64,000 nucleotides of DNA from Acidobacteriota bacterium (GTDB lineage Bacteria > Acidobacteriota > Blastocatellia > UBA7656). Shown one piece after another: positions 17,768 to 25,910 of this stretch. Position 1 is the stretch's first letter. Each line of letters opens with the position of its first letter. The position numbers and the translations under genes are program-made. The notes beneath the pieces are model-generated. The model was not told the origin of the DNA and searched no databases. It worked only from the letters and a program-made list of their open reading frames with translations. Location of the stretch: NCBI GenBank assembly GCA_016201275.1, contig JACQDB010000024.1, forward strand, positions 1 to 64,000, written 5' to 3'.

Positions 17768-19684
17768 CTATTTCGCTTTGAGTTTCACGCGATTCGAATA
17801 AGCCGACACCACGCCTGTGGTTTGATTGACTGCCTGCACGCGATAAAAGTATTTGCCTTTGGGCGGCGTCTCTACGTATGTGCCGATGTTGGCGGCGACC
17901 TGTCCGACGCGACTATATTCGCCGGTGCTGGCCGGAGCGCGTTCGATATAAAAGCCGGTTTCATTGCTGGCATTGTCCGTCCACGTCAAGGTCACTTGAC
18001 GACTTGCCACCGACCCCATTAATTCTGTAGGCGCGTTGACCACTGCGCTCGGTCCGCCGCGCACAACCAATAAGGTGATGCTCTGTGGCGGAATATTGAT
18101 ATTAATTTTGCTGTCGCTGAAGGCAATGTCGGTAAGGCGAGTGATAGTATTGGCGGCGGTTAATTGCCAGACTTCGGTTATGCCTTGCTCGGCGAAGTTC
18201 GCCAATTGAATGGTCGTTGGTGTCGCGCCCGACAAGGGTTTGCCAATCACCATCACGGTCAAGGCTCCGTCGGTATTTCGCAACGCCGCAAACGCCGCAA
18301 GGTTGTCGGGATTGGCTACCTGCGCCGCTACACTGGTGTCGCCAAAAGTGGATTTGTTGCCATCATAGTTGCGATACATCTTGATGGCTTTATAAGTTGG
18401 CGTAGCGGCTTCCGGCGTCGTCCAGCGATTGGCCAGGTCCAGTCCTTCGCGCCCGAATATGCCCAGTATATCGGCCTGCGCGGTTGCGCCGTTGATATGA
18501 TTTTCCGCGCCCCAATTGTATTCCGTGATCGCGGTTCGCGTGTTCGGATAACCAGCGTCCACCCAGCTTTTCAAACGCGGAATCAATTTCACCTTGTCGT
18601 TAATCCAGCTCTCGTCCGTATAGTTCGGGTCCCACAGCGAGCGCGTCGAGCGATTGCGTTTCAACTGCATAGCGGTTGAGGTATCGTTGCCGCCTTCGCC
18701 GCCCTGTGGATAAAAATGGACGCTGAAAAAATCCACCAGTCGTTGCCCGGTCGTTGTGTCGTGCTGTTTCAATTGTTCCAGAAGCCACGGCAGATAATCT
18801 TTGCCGCCGTGATTATTGCGGTCTGGCAACTGGCTCCAATTCCAGCCGTGCGTGCTGCCGTATTGCTGATCGAAACCGCTCAACAGATAGCCTGTCCAGC
18901 CCCATTCTTCGGGCGCTATGACCAGAGCGCCGGGATCATTGGCTTTGACTTTGGCGGCGTAATCCAAAATTTTGTCGCGCACCTCTTCCATCGTCGGTCC
19001 CTTTGGATGCACATCACGATGCGTTGAAAACCATATACTCGGTTCGTTGTCCATCAGGTAATAACGCAGGCCGCCGTTGTCGGCCATTCCCCAGCGCGCC
19101 GTCAAATGCTGCATCCAGCCTTGTTGAAAAGTCGAATCCACCGCTACGTTGGCATCGTTCGGATCATTGCCAGTTACCATCTCTCCACTGCTGCGAACCC
19201 CGTTTCCGGCATCAGGAAACCATTGCCAGTCACTGTCTTTTTGCGCGCCATATTTAGCGATGGAAAAACTCGACAGCTTGCCGCGACTCGCCCCGACCTT
19301 AGCCACCCAACCGAGCATAGGCATGGTCAGCATCGGTTGCACGCCTGCGGCTTTGGCATTGGCGATGAAGGTGTCGCCAAATTCTCCGGGGGCGCTGCTG
19401 CTGTAGGCTAGGCTCTCGAAATACCAGTCACTGGCGCGATTGTCGGCGTTGAGTTGCCAGTTGTAGCGCGTCGTGGTGTTGCCGCCCTGCCGATTGGTCG
19501 GCACATTCAAATCGCTCATCGCCGCACGGTCTGCAAAGGCGACTCCATAAATCAACGGATTGATGGAGCGACGATTCAGATTGACATCAACATTGATGAC
19601 GATTGCCGGATTCTGCGCCTGCACGAAAGTCTGGGGAAAGACCAGCGCGGCAATCACTAGAATAAAGAAAATCTTTCTGAGCAT
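17768..19684 (-). CDS. Secreted GH44 endoglucanase/xyloglucanase with FN3 domain
   Basis: A 638-residue exported glycoside hydrolase that cleaves beta-1,4-glucans outside the cell. The signal peptide MLRKIFFILVIAALVFPQTF ends near AQA at 24. GH44 signatures are INPLIYGVAF, RQGGNTTTRYNWQ, MDNEPSIW (acid/base E214), FFSVHFYPQGG and TAITEYNWG (nucleophile E388). An all-beta tail follows, then an FN3 domain (about 555-638, LTWTDNASNETGFYIER...YFYRVQAV). A longer frame to 19969 exists, but the signal peptide fixes the start at 19684. The 187-bp leader holds competing hairpins, described separately. A diguanylate cyclase lies in the window, but no link to this gene is visible. Confidence 0.88.
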   Translation of the reverse strand: MLRKIFFILVIAALVFPQTFVQAQNPAIVINVDVNLNRRSINPLIYGVAFADRAAMSDLNVPTNRQGGNTTTRYNWQLNADNRASDWYFESLAYSSSAPGEFGDTFIANAKAAGVQPMLTMPMLGWVAKVGASRGKLSSFSIAKYGAQKDSDWQWFPDAGNGVRSSGEMVTGNDPNDANVAVDSTFQQGWMQHLTARWGMADNGGLRYYLMDNEPSIWFSTHRDVHPKGPTMEEVRDKILDYAAKVKANDPGALVIAPEEWGWTGYLLSGFDQQYGSTHGWNWSQLPDRNNHGGKDYLPWLLEQLKQHDTTTGQRLVDFFSVHFYPQGGEGGNDTSTAMQLKRNRSTRSLWDPNYTDESWINDKVKLIPRLKSWVDAGYPNTRTAITEYNWGAENHINGATAQADILGIFGREGLDLANRWTTPEAATPTYKAIKMYRNYDGNKSTFGDTSVAAQVANPDNLAAFAALRNTDGALTVMVIGKPLSGATPTTIQLANFAEQGITEVWQLTAANTITRLTDIAFSDSKININIPPQSITLLVVRGGPSAVVNAPTELMGSVASRQVTLTWTDNASNETGFYIERAPASTGEYSRVGQVAANIGTYVETPPKGKYFYRVQAVNQTTGVVSAYSNRVKLKAK

Positions 19685-19700
19685 TTTACGATTCGCTTCC

Positions 19701-19758
19701 CTTCCAGTAGCATCGTGGTTTTCGGGTGAGGCAACTACCAGTAAGAAGATACTGGAAG
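19701..19758 (-). promoter_or_regulatory. Structured leader of the GH44 gene
   Basis: In the transcript leader, CTTCCAGTA at the far end can pair with TACTGGAAG near the gene (19701-19709 with 19750-19758). A second CCAGTA at 19738-19743 competes for the same strand with a 6-nt loop. A further stem (CCGTTGC...GCAACCGG, near 19758-19778) lies upstream. Mutually exclusive hairpins suggest RNA-level control; it matches no riboswitch class I know. Confidence 0.3.
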
Positions 19759-19870
19759 CCGGTTGCACAACGCAACGGTAAGGAAGCGCCAACGCGGGCA
19801 GCAACCGTGCTGCTGAACTTGACCGCCTGAACAAATCAAGGTTTGATTGTTCTAGCGAAGGGAGGCAATC

Positions 19871-20989
19871 ATGTTCAAAGGATTCGGCTCGGTATTTTAC
19901 AAAGAGATTATTCAAATCAGCCGCGACCCCTTGACGCTGGTCTTGATGCTGGTGATTCCGATGATTCAATTGACCGTCTTCGGCTATGCCATCAACACCG
20001 ACGTTCGCAATATCAAGACAGCGGTTTACGATTTAGATCAGCGCCGCGAAGCGCGTGAACTGCTCGCTGCTTTTCAAAACACCGACTACTTCAACATCAC
20101 CGAATACGTCGGCTCCGACGACGAATTGAATCACGCCATCATCGCCGGGCGCGTTAAAGTCGGCATCAAAATTCCGCCCGATTATTCCGACCGTCTGGCG
20201 CAGAATCGCCAGGCCACGGTGCTGGTTTTGATAGATGGTTCGGATTCCAGCATCGCTACCCAGAGCCTCACAGTTTCCACCTCCGTAGGAATGCAGCTAT
20301 CGCTAACGCGGCTCACCGAAGCACTGCAACAGCAAAGCGCGCAGATGCCCATCGAAGTGCGCCCGAAGATGTTGTTCAACCCCGATTCGCGTTCGGCAAA
20401 TTTCATGGTGCCGGGTTTGGTGGCGGTCATACTGCAACTGGTCACCACCTTGCTTACCGCCTTTTCCATCGTCCGCGAACGCGAACGCGGCACCCTGGAA
20501 CAATTGTTGGTCACCCCCATCAAGCCTTTCGGTTTGATGCTCGGCAAACTGCTGCCTTACGGACTGATCGGCTTCTTTGAAACCTGCACGGTGCTGACGG
20601 CGATGCGGGTAATTTTTCAAGTGCCGATTCATGGCTCGCTGATTTTATTGCTGCTCTTGTGCGTGTTATTTCTGTTTACGGCGTTGGCCATAGGCTTGCT
20701 GATCTCCACCAAAGCGCAGAATCAGGTGCAGGCGTTTCAACTGGCGTTTCTGATTATGTTGCCTTCGATTTTGCTGTCGGGCTTTATGTTTCCACGCGAT
20801 TCAATGCCTTTGTTGATGCGTGGCATCGGCTACATCATACCGGCGACGCATTTCATAGAGATCATTCGCGGCATCATCTTGCGCGGCGCGACATTGCTCG
20901 ATTTATGGCAGCCGGTGACGACGCTGGCGGTAATGGGTTTGGTGTTATTTGTGTTGAGCGCGCTGCGCTTTCGCAAAAAGATTGCCTGA
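19871..20989 (+). CDS. ABC-2 type transporter permease
   Basis: A 372-residue membrane protein of the YhhJ/YbhS kind. It has one N-terminal helix (TLVLMLVIPMIQLTVFGYAI), a large periplasmic loop (about 45-175), then five helices, with the family motifs RERERGTLEQLLVTP and a C-terminal FIEIIRGIILRG. Such permeases pair with a cytoplasmic ABC ATPase to export drugs or envelope molecules. No ATPase or membrane-fusion gene is adjacent, so the partners must be elsewhere. GGGAGG precedes the ATG at 19871. A strong hairpin follows the stop, so it appears to be transcribed alone. Confidence 0.88.
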   Translation: MFKGFGSVFYKEIIQISRDPLTLVLMLVIPMIQLTVFGYAINTDVRNIKTAVYDLDQRREARELLAAFQNTDYFNITEYVGSDDELNHAIIAGRVKVGIKIPPDYSDRLAQNRQATVLVLIDGSDSSIATQSLTVSTSVGMQLSLTRLTEALQQQSAQMPIEVRPKMLFNPDSRSANFMVPGLVAVILQLVTTLLTAFSIVRERERGTLEQLLVTPIKPFGLMLGKLLPYGLIGFFETCTVLTAMRVIFQVPIHGSLILLLLLCVLFLFTALAIGLLISTKAQNQVQAFQLAFLIMLPSILLSGFMFPRDSMPLLMRGIGYIIPATHFIEIIRGIILRGATLLDLWQPVTTLAVMGLVLFVLSALRFRKKIA

Positions 20990-20998
20990 AAAAAATTC

Positions 20999-21045
20999 GC
21001 GCGGCAGTCGGTTGGAAGAGGAGGTCAACCAACCTGCTGCCGCGC
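20999..21045 (+). terminator. Hairpin after the ABC-2 permease
   Basis: GCGCGGCAG and CTGCCGCGC form 9-bp outer arms; GGTTGG and CCAACC can pair within. It lies 10 bp after the stop. No T tract follows, so factor-independent termination is not certain. Confidence 0.45.
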
Positions 21046-21537
21046 ACAGTGAGTAATGGAGGAGGATTCACCCTAAGCGACAACGCTTATTACTCAGCAA
21101 GCCAACGTCTCCCAGGCGCAATTGTTCAACGTCGCTTGCTGTTCACTCACAGTTGCTATAAACGTGAGCGCCGCCATTCGGTTTCAAAAAAAAATTATCC
21201 AAGCAAAATCCTTGCAAAGACGACCCAACCCCTCCACCCTCATGAAACTTCGTCAAGGCTTCCGCGTCTTGCCCTGCCATACCAGCCTTATGAAAATTCG
21301 TTTACTACGGCGCGCCGCAAAACTCTTTGCCGAGGTTTTCCGTATCGTGTAAACTCGCAGCCAATTACAAGGGAATAAACCCATCACCATTACGGATTTA
21401 TTCGCTGCAACAGGCAAACAGGCAAGGTCGCAATTCATGATTGATGAATCGCCGTACAGCGCCTGTGCCGGAGTTTCGTTCGCCGCAACAAGAGTATTTA
21501 CATCGTGTGATTTTTTTTCTGAGGATAAGGAGGCCGT
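21046..21537. other. Intergenic region without recognisable features
   Basis: About 490 bp between the permease and olsB. No frame here has protein-like sequence and no RNA gene was recognised. The promoter of the ols operon is presumably inside, but no clear -35/-10 pair stands out. Confidence 0.4.
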
Positions 21538-22341
21538 ATGTTGTCGGAGCATTCTGTGGTTATGGAAAGAGCAGAGGCCGTCGCCTTCCGCCCTCCGCTT
21601 CCGGCAATTGAAATCCGCGAAGCGCAATACACCATGCGTTTCGCGCAAAGCCTTGACGAACTCGACGCGGTTTTCAAACTCCGCTTCGAGATTTTTAATC
21701 TTGAACTCGCCGAAGGTTTGGACGAATCGTTTCACACAGGCCGCGACCATGACGAATTCGACGCCACTTGTCATCACCTGATTATCATCGAAACGGCGAC
21801 TGGCAACATCGTCGGCACTTACCGCTTGCAGACTATGGAGACCGCAACACGCGGATTTTATTCGGCAGGCGAATTTGATTTGTCGCATCTGCCGGGCGAA
21901 GTTCTGGCACAAAGCGTAGAGTTGGGGCGCGCCTGTATCGCCTCGGCGCATCGTTCGCCGCAGGTGCTGTTTCTATTGTGGAAAGGCTTGGCGGCTTACC
22001 TGTTGCACACAGGCAAACGCTATCTGTTCGGCTGTTGTTCGCTGACCAGTCAAGACGCCAGCGAGGGCAAAGCGGTATTGAATTTATTGGAGCAGGGCGG
22101 ACATATGCACGACACTTTTTCGGTGCCGCCGCAAAAAGCCTGCGAATGTTTCGCGCCGGATTTTCAAGCGGACGCAGCCGTAGCGACGACGATTCCGAAA
22201 CTGTTCAGAATTTATTTACGCTATGGCGCGAAGGTCTGCGGCAGACCAGCGATTGACCACAGGTTTAAGACCATAGACTTTTTTGTTATCTTCGATCTTA
22301 CGACACTCGATGTTTTGAGCCGCGTGTTCTTTGGTTTGTAA
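21538..22341 (+). CDS. olsB: Ornithine acyltransferase OlsB-like (GNAT fold)
   Basis: A 267-residue acyl-ACP-dependent acyltransferase of the Acetyltransf_5/hemolysin group. It has YTMRFAQSLDELDAVFKLRF, EFDATCHHLIII, IVGTYRLQT, AQSVELGRACI and YLFGCCSLTS segments. The family transfers a 3-hydroxyacyl chain to ornithine, giving lyso-ornithine lipid. The next gene, 12 bp downstream, is a PlsC-type acyltransferase that would add the second chain, so the pair looks like an ornithine-lipid operon. AAGGAGG precedes the ATG. Ornithine is the expected acceptor; another amino acid is possible. Confidence 0.8.
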   Translation: MLSEHSVVMERAEAVAFRPPLPAIEIREAQYTMRFAQSLDELDAVFKLRFEIFNLELAEGLDESFHTGRDHDEFDATCHHLIIIETATGNIVGTYRLQTMETATRGFYSAGEFDLSHLPGEVLAQSVELGRACIASAHRSPQVLFLLWKGLAAYLLHTGKRYLFGCCSLTSQDASEGKAVLNLLEQGGHMHDTFSVPPQKACECFAPDFQADAAVATTIPKLFRIYLRYGAKVCGRPAIDHRFKTIDFFVIFDLTTLDVLSRVFFGL

Positions 22342-22352
22342 CTGACTCGATC

Positions 22353-23150
22353 ATGAAGAAACCACTTCGCCTTATCCGCCGCTTATGCGCGGTCACCTTG
22401 GTGACCGGCGGTTTGTATGCGCTATGGCTTATCGGGCTGCCGTTGGTGTTGGCCTTTGCGCCTTTGAAATCCGCCTGGCGCAATTGGATTTTCCGCCATT
22501 GGGCTAAAGGCATGGCGTGGGCGATTAATCTGCACATCACGTTTGCAGGCGTGCCGCCCACCGCACCGTTTTATCTGGTCTCGAATCATTTGAGTTATGT
22601 TGACATCTTCGCTTTCGCTGCACACCTGGATTGCGTCTTCGTCTCCAAAAGCGAGATCAAAGATTGGCCGCTCATCGGTCTGTTGTGCCGCAGCATGGAT
22701 ACCATTTTTATAGACCGTGAGCGCCGCACCGATATTCCCCGCGTCATTCGATTAATCGAAAAAGCCTGGAAGAAAAAACAGGGAGTCATCATTTTTCCCG
22801 AAGGCACCAGTTCAAAAGGCGCAGAGGTTTTGCCCTTCAAAGCTGCGCTGCTTGAACCTGCCGTAAAAGCTGCCTTGCCGGTGTCCTATGCCAGCATCAC
22901 TTATCAAACCGCGCCTGCCGATACCCCTGCTTACCTGTCGGTCTGTTGGTGGGGCAAGATGACGTTTATGCCGCACGCCTTCGATCTGTTTCGTCTGTCG
23001 CAGATTGACGCGAAGATCGTCTTCGGTTCGTCAACTTTTCTGGAAGCGGATCGCAAAATCTTAGCGCAAAAATTGCATCGCGCAATTGCCGCGCAATTCA
23101 CGCCCGTCACCCTTGCGGAGGAACCATGCCAGGCCGCGACCGCGCCATGA
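22353..23150 (+). CDS. olsA: Lyso-ornithine lipid acyltransferase OlsA-like (PlsC family)
   Basis: A 265-residue membrane-bound 1-acylglycerol-3-phosphate-type acyltransferase. The catalytic HX4D motif is NHLSYVD (H79, D84). The acceptor motif FPEGTSSKG lies near 150 and a hydrophobic anchor at about 10-35. In this position it should O-acylate the lyso-ornithine lipid made by the gene before it in the inner membrane. Its end overlaps the next gene by 25 bp, indicating one operon and probable translational coupling. Confidence 0.8.
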   Translation: MKKPLRLIRRLCAVTLVTGGLYALWLIGLPLVLAFAPLKSAWRNWIFRHWAKGMAWAINLHITFAGVPPTAPFYLVSNHLSYVDIFAFAAHLDCVFVSKSEIKDWPLIGLLCRSMDTIFIDRERRTDIPRVIRLIEKAWKKKQGVIIFPEGTSSKGAEVLPFKAALLEPAVKAALPVSYASITYQTAPADTPAYLSVCWWGKMTFMPHAFDLFRLSQIDAKIVFGSSTFLEADRKILAQKLHRAIAAQFTPVTLAEEPCQAATAP

Positions 23151-23641
23151 TGGACGAGGCGATTGCCGTATTAAAACAGGGGCGCGATTTGCTTGAGCAA
23201 ATTTCCGACGAGGTGTTTTCGCAGACCTTACCGCCGATCTTTGCTGCGACGATTGGCAGTCATCTGCGTCATTGCCTCGATTTTTACGGCTGCTTTTTGC
23301 AAGGCTTGGCCGTGCGCCGCATTGATTATAACCAACGCGAACGCGACCTCTTGATTGAAACCGACCGTCGTGCGGCGCTTGCGAAAATGGCTGCTCTCAT
23401 CGAACAGTTGAAGGAATTGAGCCTCCCTGACGATTCCGTAACCGTGTTCGTGCGCTTGGAAGATGCGACCAGCAATCAAATATGGAGCCGCTCATCCATA
23501 GCCCGCGAGTGGCAATCTTTGCAGAGCCACACCATTCATCATTATGCGCTCATCGCCGTGTTGTTGCGCCTGCAAGGGATTGAACCGGGAGCCGCGTTTG
23601 GCGTTTCAACTTCCACGCTGCGACATCGGAGAGTCGTCTAG
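23126..23641 (+). CDS. DinB-like metal-binding four-helix protein
   Basis: A 171-residue helical protein. IGSHLRHCLDFYGCFLQGL and HTIHHYALIAVLLRLQG carry the spaced histidines that bind a divalent metal in DinB/YfiT-type folds. Members are thiol-S-transferases or enzymes of unknown role. It is translated within the last codons of olsA, so it belongs to the ornithine-lipid operon. A role in lipid modification is a guess from position only. Confidence 0.7.
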   Translation: MPGRDRAMMDEAIAVLKQGRDLLEQISDEVFSQTLPPIFAATIGSHLRHCLDFYGCFLQGLAVRRIDYNQRERDLLIETDRRAALAKMAALIEQLKELSLPDDSVTVFVRLEDATSNQIWSRSSIAREWQSLQSHTIHHYALIAVLLRLQGIEPGAAFGVSTSTLRHRRVV

Positions 23642-23720
23642 CGATGAGGCACTACAGAGTTGCTGACTCGTCTGTTTAATTTATAATCACGCTATCAAAT
23701 AAATTATAGGAAGAAAAAAT

Positions 23721-24617
23721 TTGGCAAAGCAATCACCCTCAAAGTCGTTTGCAAATTATAAAGCGGAGGCGCACAACTGGATTACGCTCACAACCGGGGA
23801 TTACTATCCAGATATACTGTCGGACGCTTGCGAACTTTACAGACCCGTACTGGTAATGTTCGGTCAGTTATTAAAGTCTTCGGAGTCTTCGCAGCGTCTT
23901 TTTTTACAGATCAATGAAGCTCCTGATGGCTGGATGCGTGTGCAACTCGCCAGAGTTTTCCGCAAATATGTCAGCCCCTCAACCCCTGTTGAAATGTTAA
24001 AGAGAAAAGCAAAAGCGCGAGAAATCATTGAACGCTTTGGCGCAGAATTCAGACCTATCACACAAGTTCAAGCCGCTTTTACCACGCGACCTATCCCGGA
24101 TGAAGCGTTGTGCGCGGTATTGTGGGAGTACAAAGATCGCGGCAAGAAAGGCTATGATTTAACGGAACGGTTCTTTGCAATGTTTCGCTCACAGTTCCCT
24201 CATTTGATATTGAAAGGACCGGAACGGGCAGGCAGAGATATTTTCATGGGGAATGTTTTTGAAGGTTATCCTAATCCAACACGACCGGTTGATTTTGTCA
24301 TTTATCGAAAAGACGAGAACGAAGTTTTAGCCATTGGGTTGGCTAGATATGATTCGGATAGAGGTGGTTCGCAGGAAGATGACCGAACGGGTCAATACCG
24401 AAGCGCGATTGATGAGATTCTAAAGTATGCGCGCAAACACAATCTGAAAACAAAGATTATCTTCCTAAATGATGGACCAGGCTTGCTGCTTGGTTCTATG
24501 TGGAATGACTATGCAAAACTTGAAGCAAGCGCGAAGAGCAAAGTTCTCGTTCTAACTTTGAGAATGATTCCCGAACGTCTAACATCTGAATGGCTTCAAA
24601 GTGGAGGCAATAAATAA
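23721..24617 (+). CDS. Candidate type II restriction endonuclease (second system)
   Basis: A 298-residue protein starting at TTG after AGGAAG and abutting the methyltransferase gene (stop 24617, ATG 24618). The likely nuclease core is RPVDFVIYRKDENEVLAIGL (D191, E201), followed by the very polar block YDSDRGGSQEDDRTGQYR (210-227). The usual ExK lysine is not obvious, so the catalytic set is atypical. The first half is helical with many basic residues. The exact family and site are unknown; the gene pair is the main support. Confidence 0.65.
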   Translation: MAKQSPSKSFANYKAEAHNWITLTTGDYYPDILSDACELYRPVLVMFGQLLKSSESSQRLFLQINEAPDGWMRVQLARVFRKYVSPSTPVEMLKRKAKAREIIERFGAEFRPITQVQAAFTTRPIPDEALCAVLWEYKDRGKKGYDLTERFFAMFRSQFPHLILKGPERAGRDIFMGNVFEGYPNPTRPVDFVIYRKDENEVLAIGLARYDSDRGGSQEDDRTGQYRSAIDEILKYARKHNLKTKIIFLNDGPGLLLGSMWNDYAKLEASAKSKVLVLTLRMIPERLTSEWLQSGGNK

Positions 24618-25910
24618 ATGGCTGCCGGAGTATCTAAAACACAATGGAACGGCGATGTTTCTTTGACAGAGACCGCACAAATTTCTTCTGAGATTTCGCT
24701 TTCTTATCTCGGAAAGCGCGATGAAAAAACCATACTGGCAACTGCACCAACCAACCTGAAATTGTTATGGCAAGGCGCAAGCGACGCTAATCGTCTTTAC
24801 TATGGGGATAATCTGCCCATCTTAGCTTCCCTGCTAAACGATACGGCTATTCAAGGCAAAGTGCGGCTCATTTATATTGATCCGCCTTACGCAACCAAGA
24901 GCGTGTTTCAATCGCGCTCTCAGGAAGACGCTTATTGCGATCTGCGTTCTGGCTCTCACTACCTTGAATTCATGCGGGAAAGACTGATTTTTCTAAGAGA
25001 ACTATTGGCAGCAGATGGCTCGATCTATGTACATCTCGATGAAAACATGGCGTTTCATATAAAAGTCATCATGGATGAAATTTTTGGCAAGACAAATTTC
25101 CGCAACTGGATTACCCGAAAAAAGTGCAACCCGAAAAACTATACAAGGAAAACCTACGGCAATATCGCTGACTACATTCTCTTTTACTCAAAGTCAGATA
25201 ATTACGTTTGGCAGCGGGCGCTGGAAAAATGGACCAATGAACGCGCCGAGAAAGAATATACCTACGTCGAAGAACAGACGGGCAGGAGATACAAAAAAGT
25301 GCCTATTCATGCGCCCGGCACCAGAAATGGCGAGACCGGGAAAACTTGGCGAGGAATGTCTCCGCCGCCGGGAAAGCATTGGCAGTTCATGCCGAAAACT
25401 TTGGACGAGATGGATGCGCGCGGCGAAATCTATTGGTCTGCAAATGGCAATCCTCGAAGGAAGATTTATTTGGATGACAGTGCTGGAGTGCCGATCCAAG
25501 ACATCTGGCTGAATTTCCGCGACGCTCACAATCAAAATATAAAAATCACTGGCTATCCAACAGAAAAAAATCCCGACTTAATCGCTCGCATCATTGAAGC
25601 ATCTTCAAATTCTGAAGACCTAGTGCTGGATTGTTTTTCCGGCTCCGGCACGACGCTTGAAGTCGCCTCAAACTTAAATCGCAACTGGATAGGCGTAGAC
25701 AATAGCCCCGAAGCCATAGCCACCACGCTACAGCGCTTTGCCAAAGGCACAAAAGCCATGGGGGATTTTGTCAGCGCTCGTCTCAATAAGCAGCTTAAAG
25801 AAGCGCCGTTGCCGTTGTTCAAACTAAATAATTTTTCTCTCTATGCGACGGAAGATTATGCTGAAGAATTGCATACTGTGCTTACAGAATGGCAAGGGAG
25901 GAATCGGTAA
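24618..25910 (+). CDS. Site-specific DNA methyltransferase (beta type, N4/N6)
   Basis: A 430-residue methyltransferase. YGDNLPIL precedes catalytic DPPY (88-91), then HLDENMAFHIKVIMDEIFG; the AdoMet site DCFSGSGTTLEVA comes late (about 345), giving the beta order. TEKNPDLIARIIEASS replaces the common HPTQKP-type lead-in. It is longer than minimal enzymes, with an insertion (about 170-290) likely to be the target-recognition region. GGAGG lies before the ATG. Together with the preceding gene it forms a second type II restriction-modification pair. The next gene starts directly after its stop (TAA then ATG), so the tri-domain protein may be co-transcribed. Confidence 0.85.
   Translation: MAAGVSKTQWNGDVSLTETAQISSEISLSYLGKRDEKTILATAPTNLKLLWQGASDANRLYYGDNLPILASLLNDTAIQGKVRLIYIDPPYATKSVFQSRSQEDAYCDLRSGSHYLEFMRERLIFLRELLAADGSIYVHLDENMAFHIKVIMDEIFGKTNFRNWITRKKCNPKNYTRKTYGNIADYILFYSKSDNYVWQRALEKWTNERAEKEYTYVEEQTGRRYKKVPIHAPGTRNGETGKTWRGMSPPPGKHWQFMPKTLDEMDARGEIYWSANGNPRRKIYLDDSAGVPIQDIWLNFRDAHNQNIKITGYPTEKNPDLIARIIEASSNSEDLVLDCFSGSGTTLEVASNLNRNWIGVDNSPEAIATTLQRFAKGTKAMGDFVSARLNKQLKEAPLPLFKLNNFSLYATEDYAEELHTVLTEWQGRNR

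Noticed and set aside
19701-19778. c-di-GMP riboswitch upstream of the glucanase gene
   Set aside because: Considered because a diguanylate cyclase is nearby, but the conserved GEMM core motifs are absent.
20659-21378. 239-codon frame on the plus strand
   Set aside because: It overlaps the end of the ABC-2 permease in another frame and continues into non-coding sequence without motifs.
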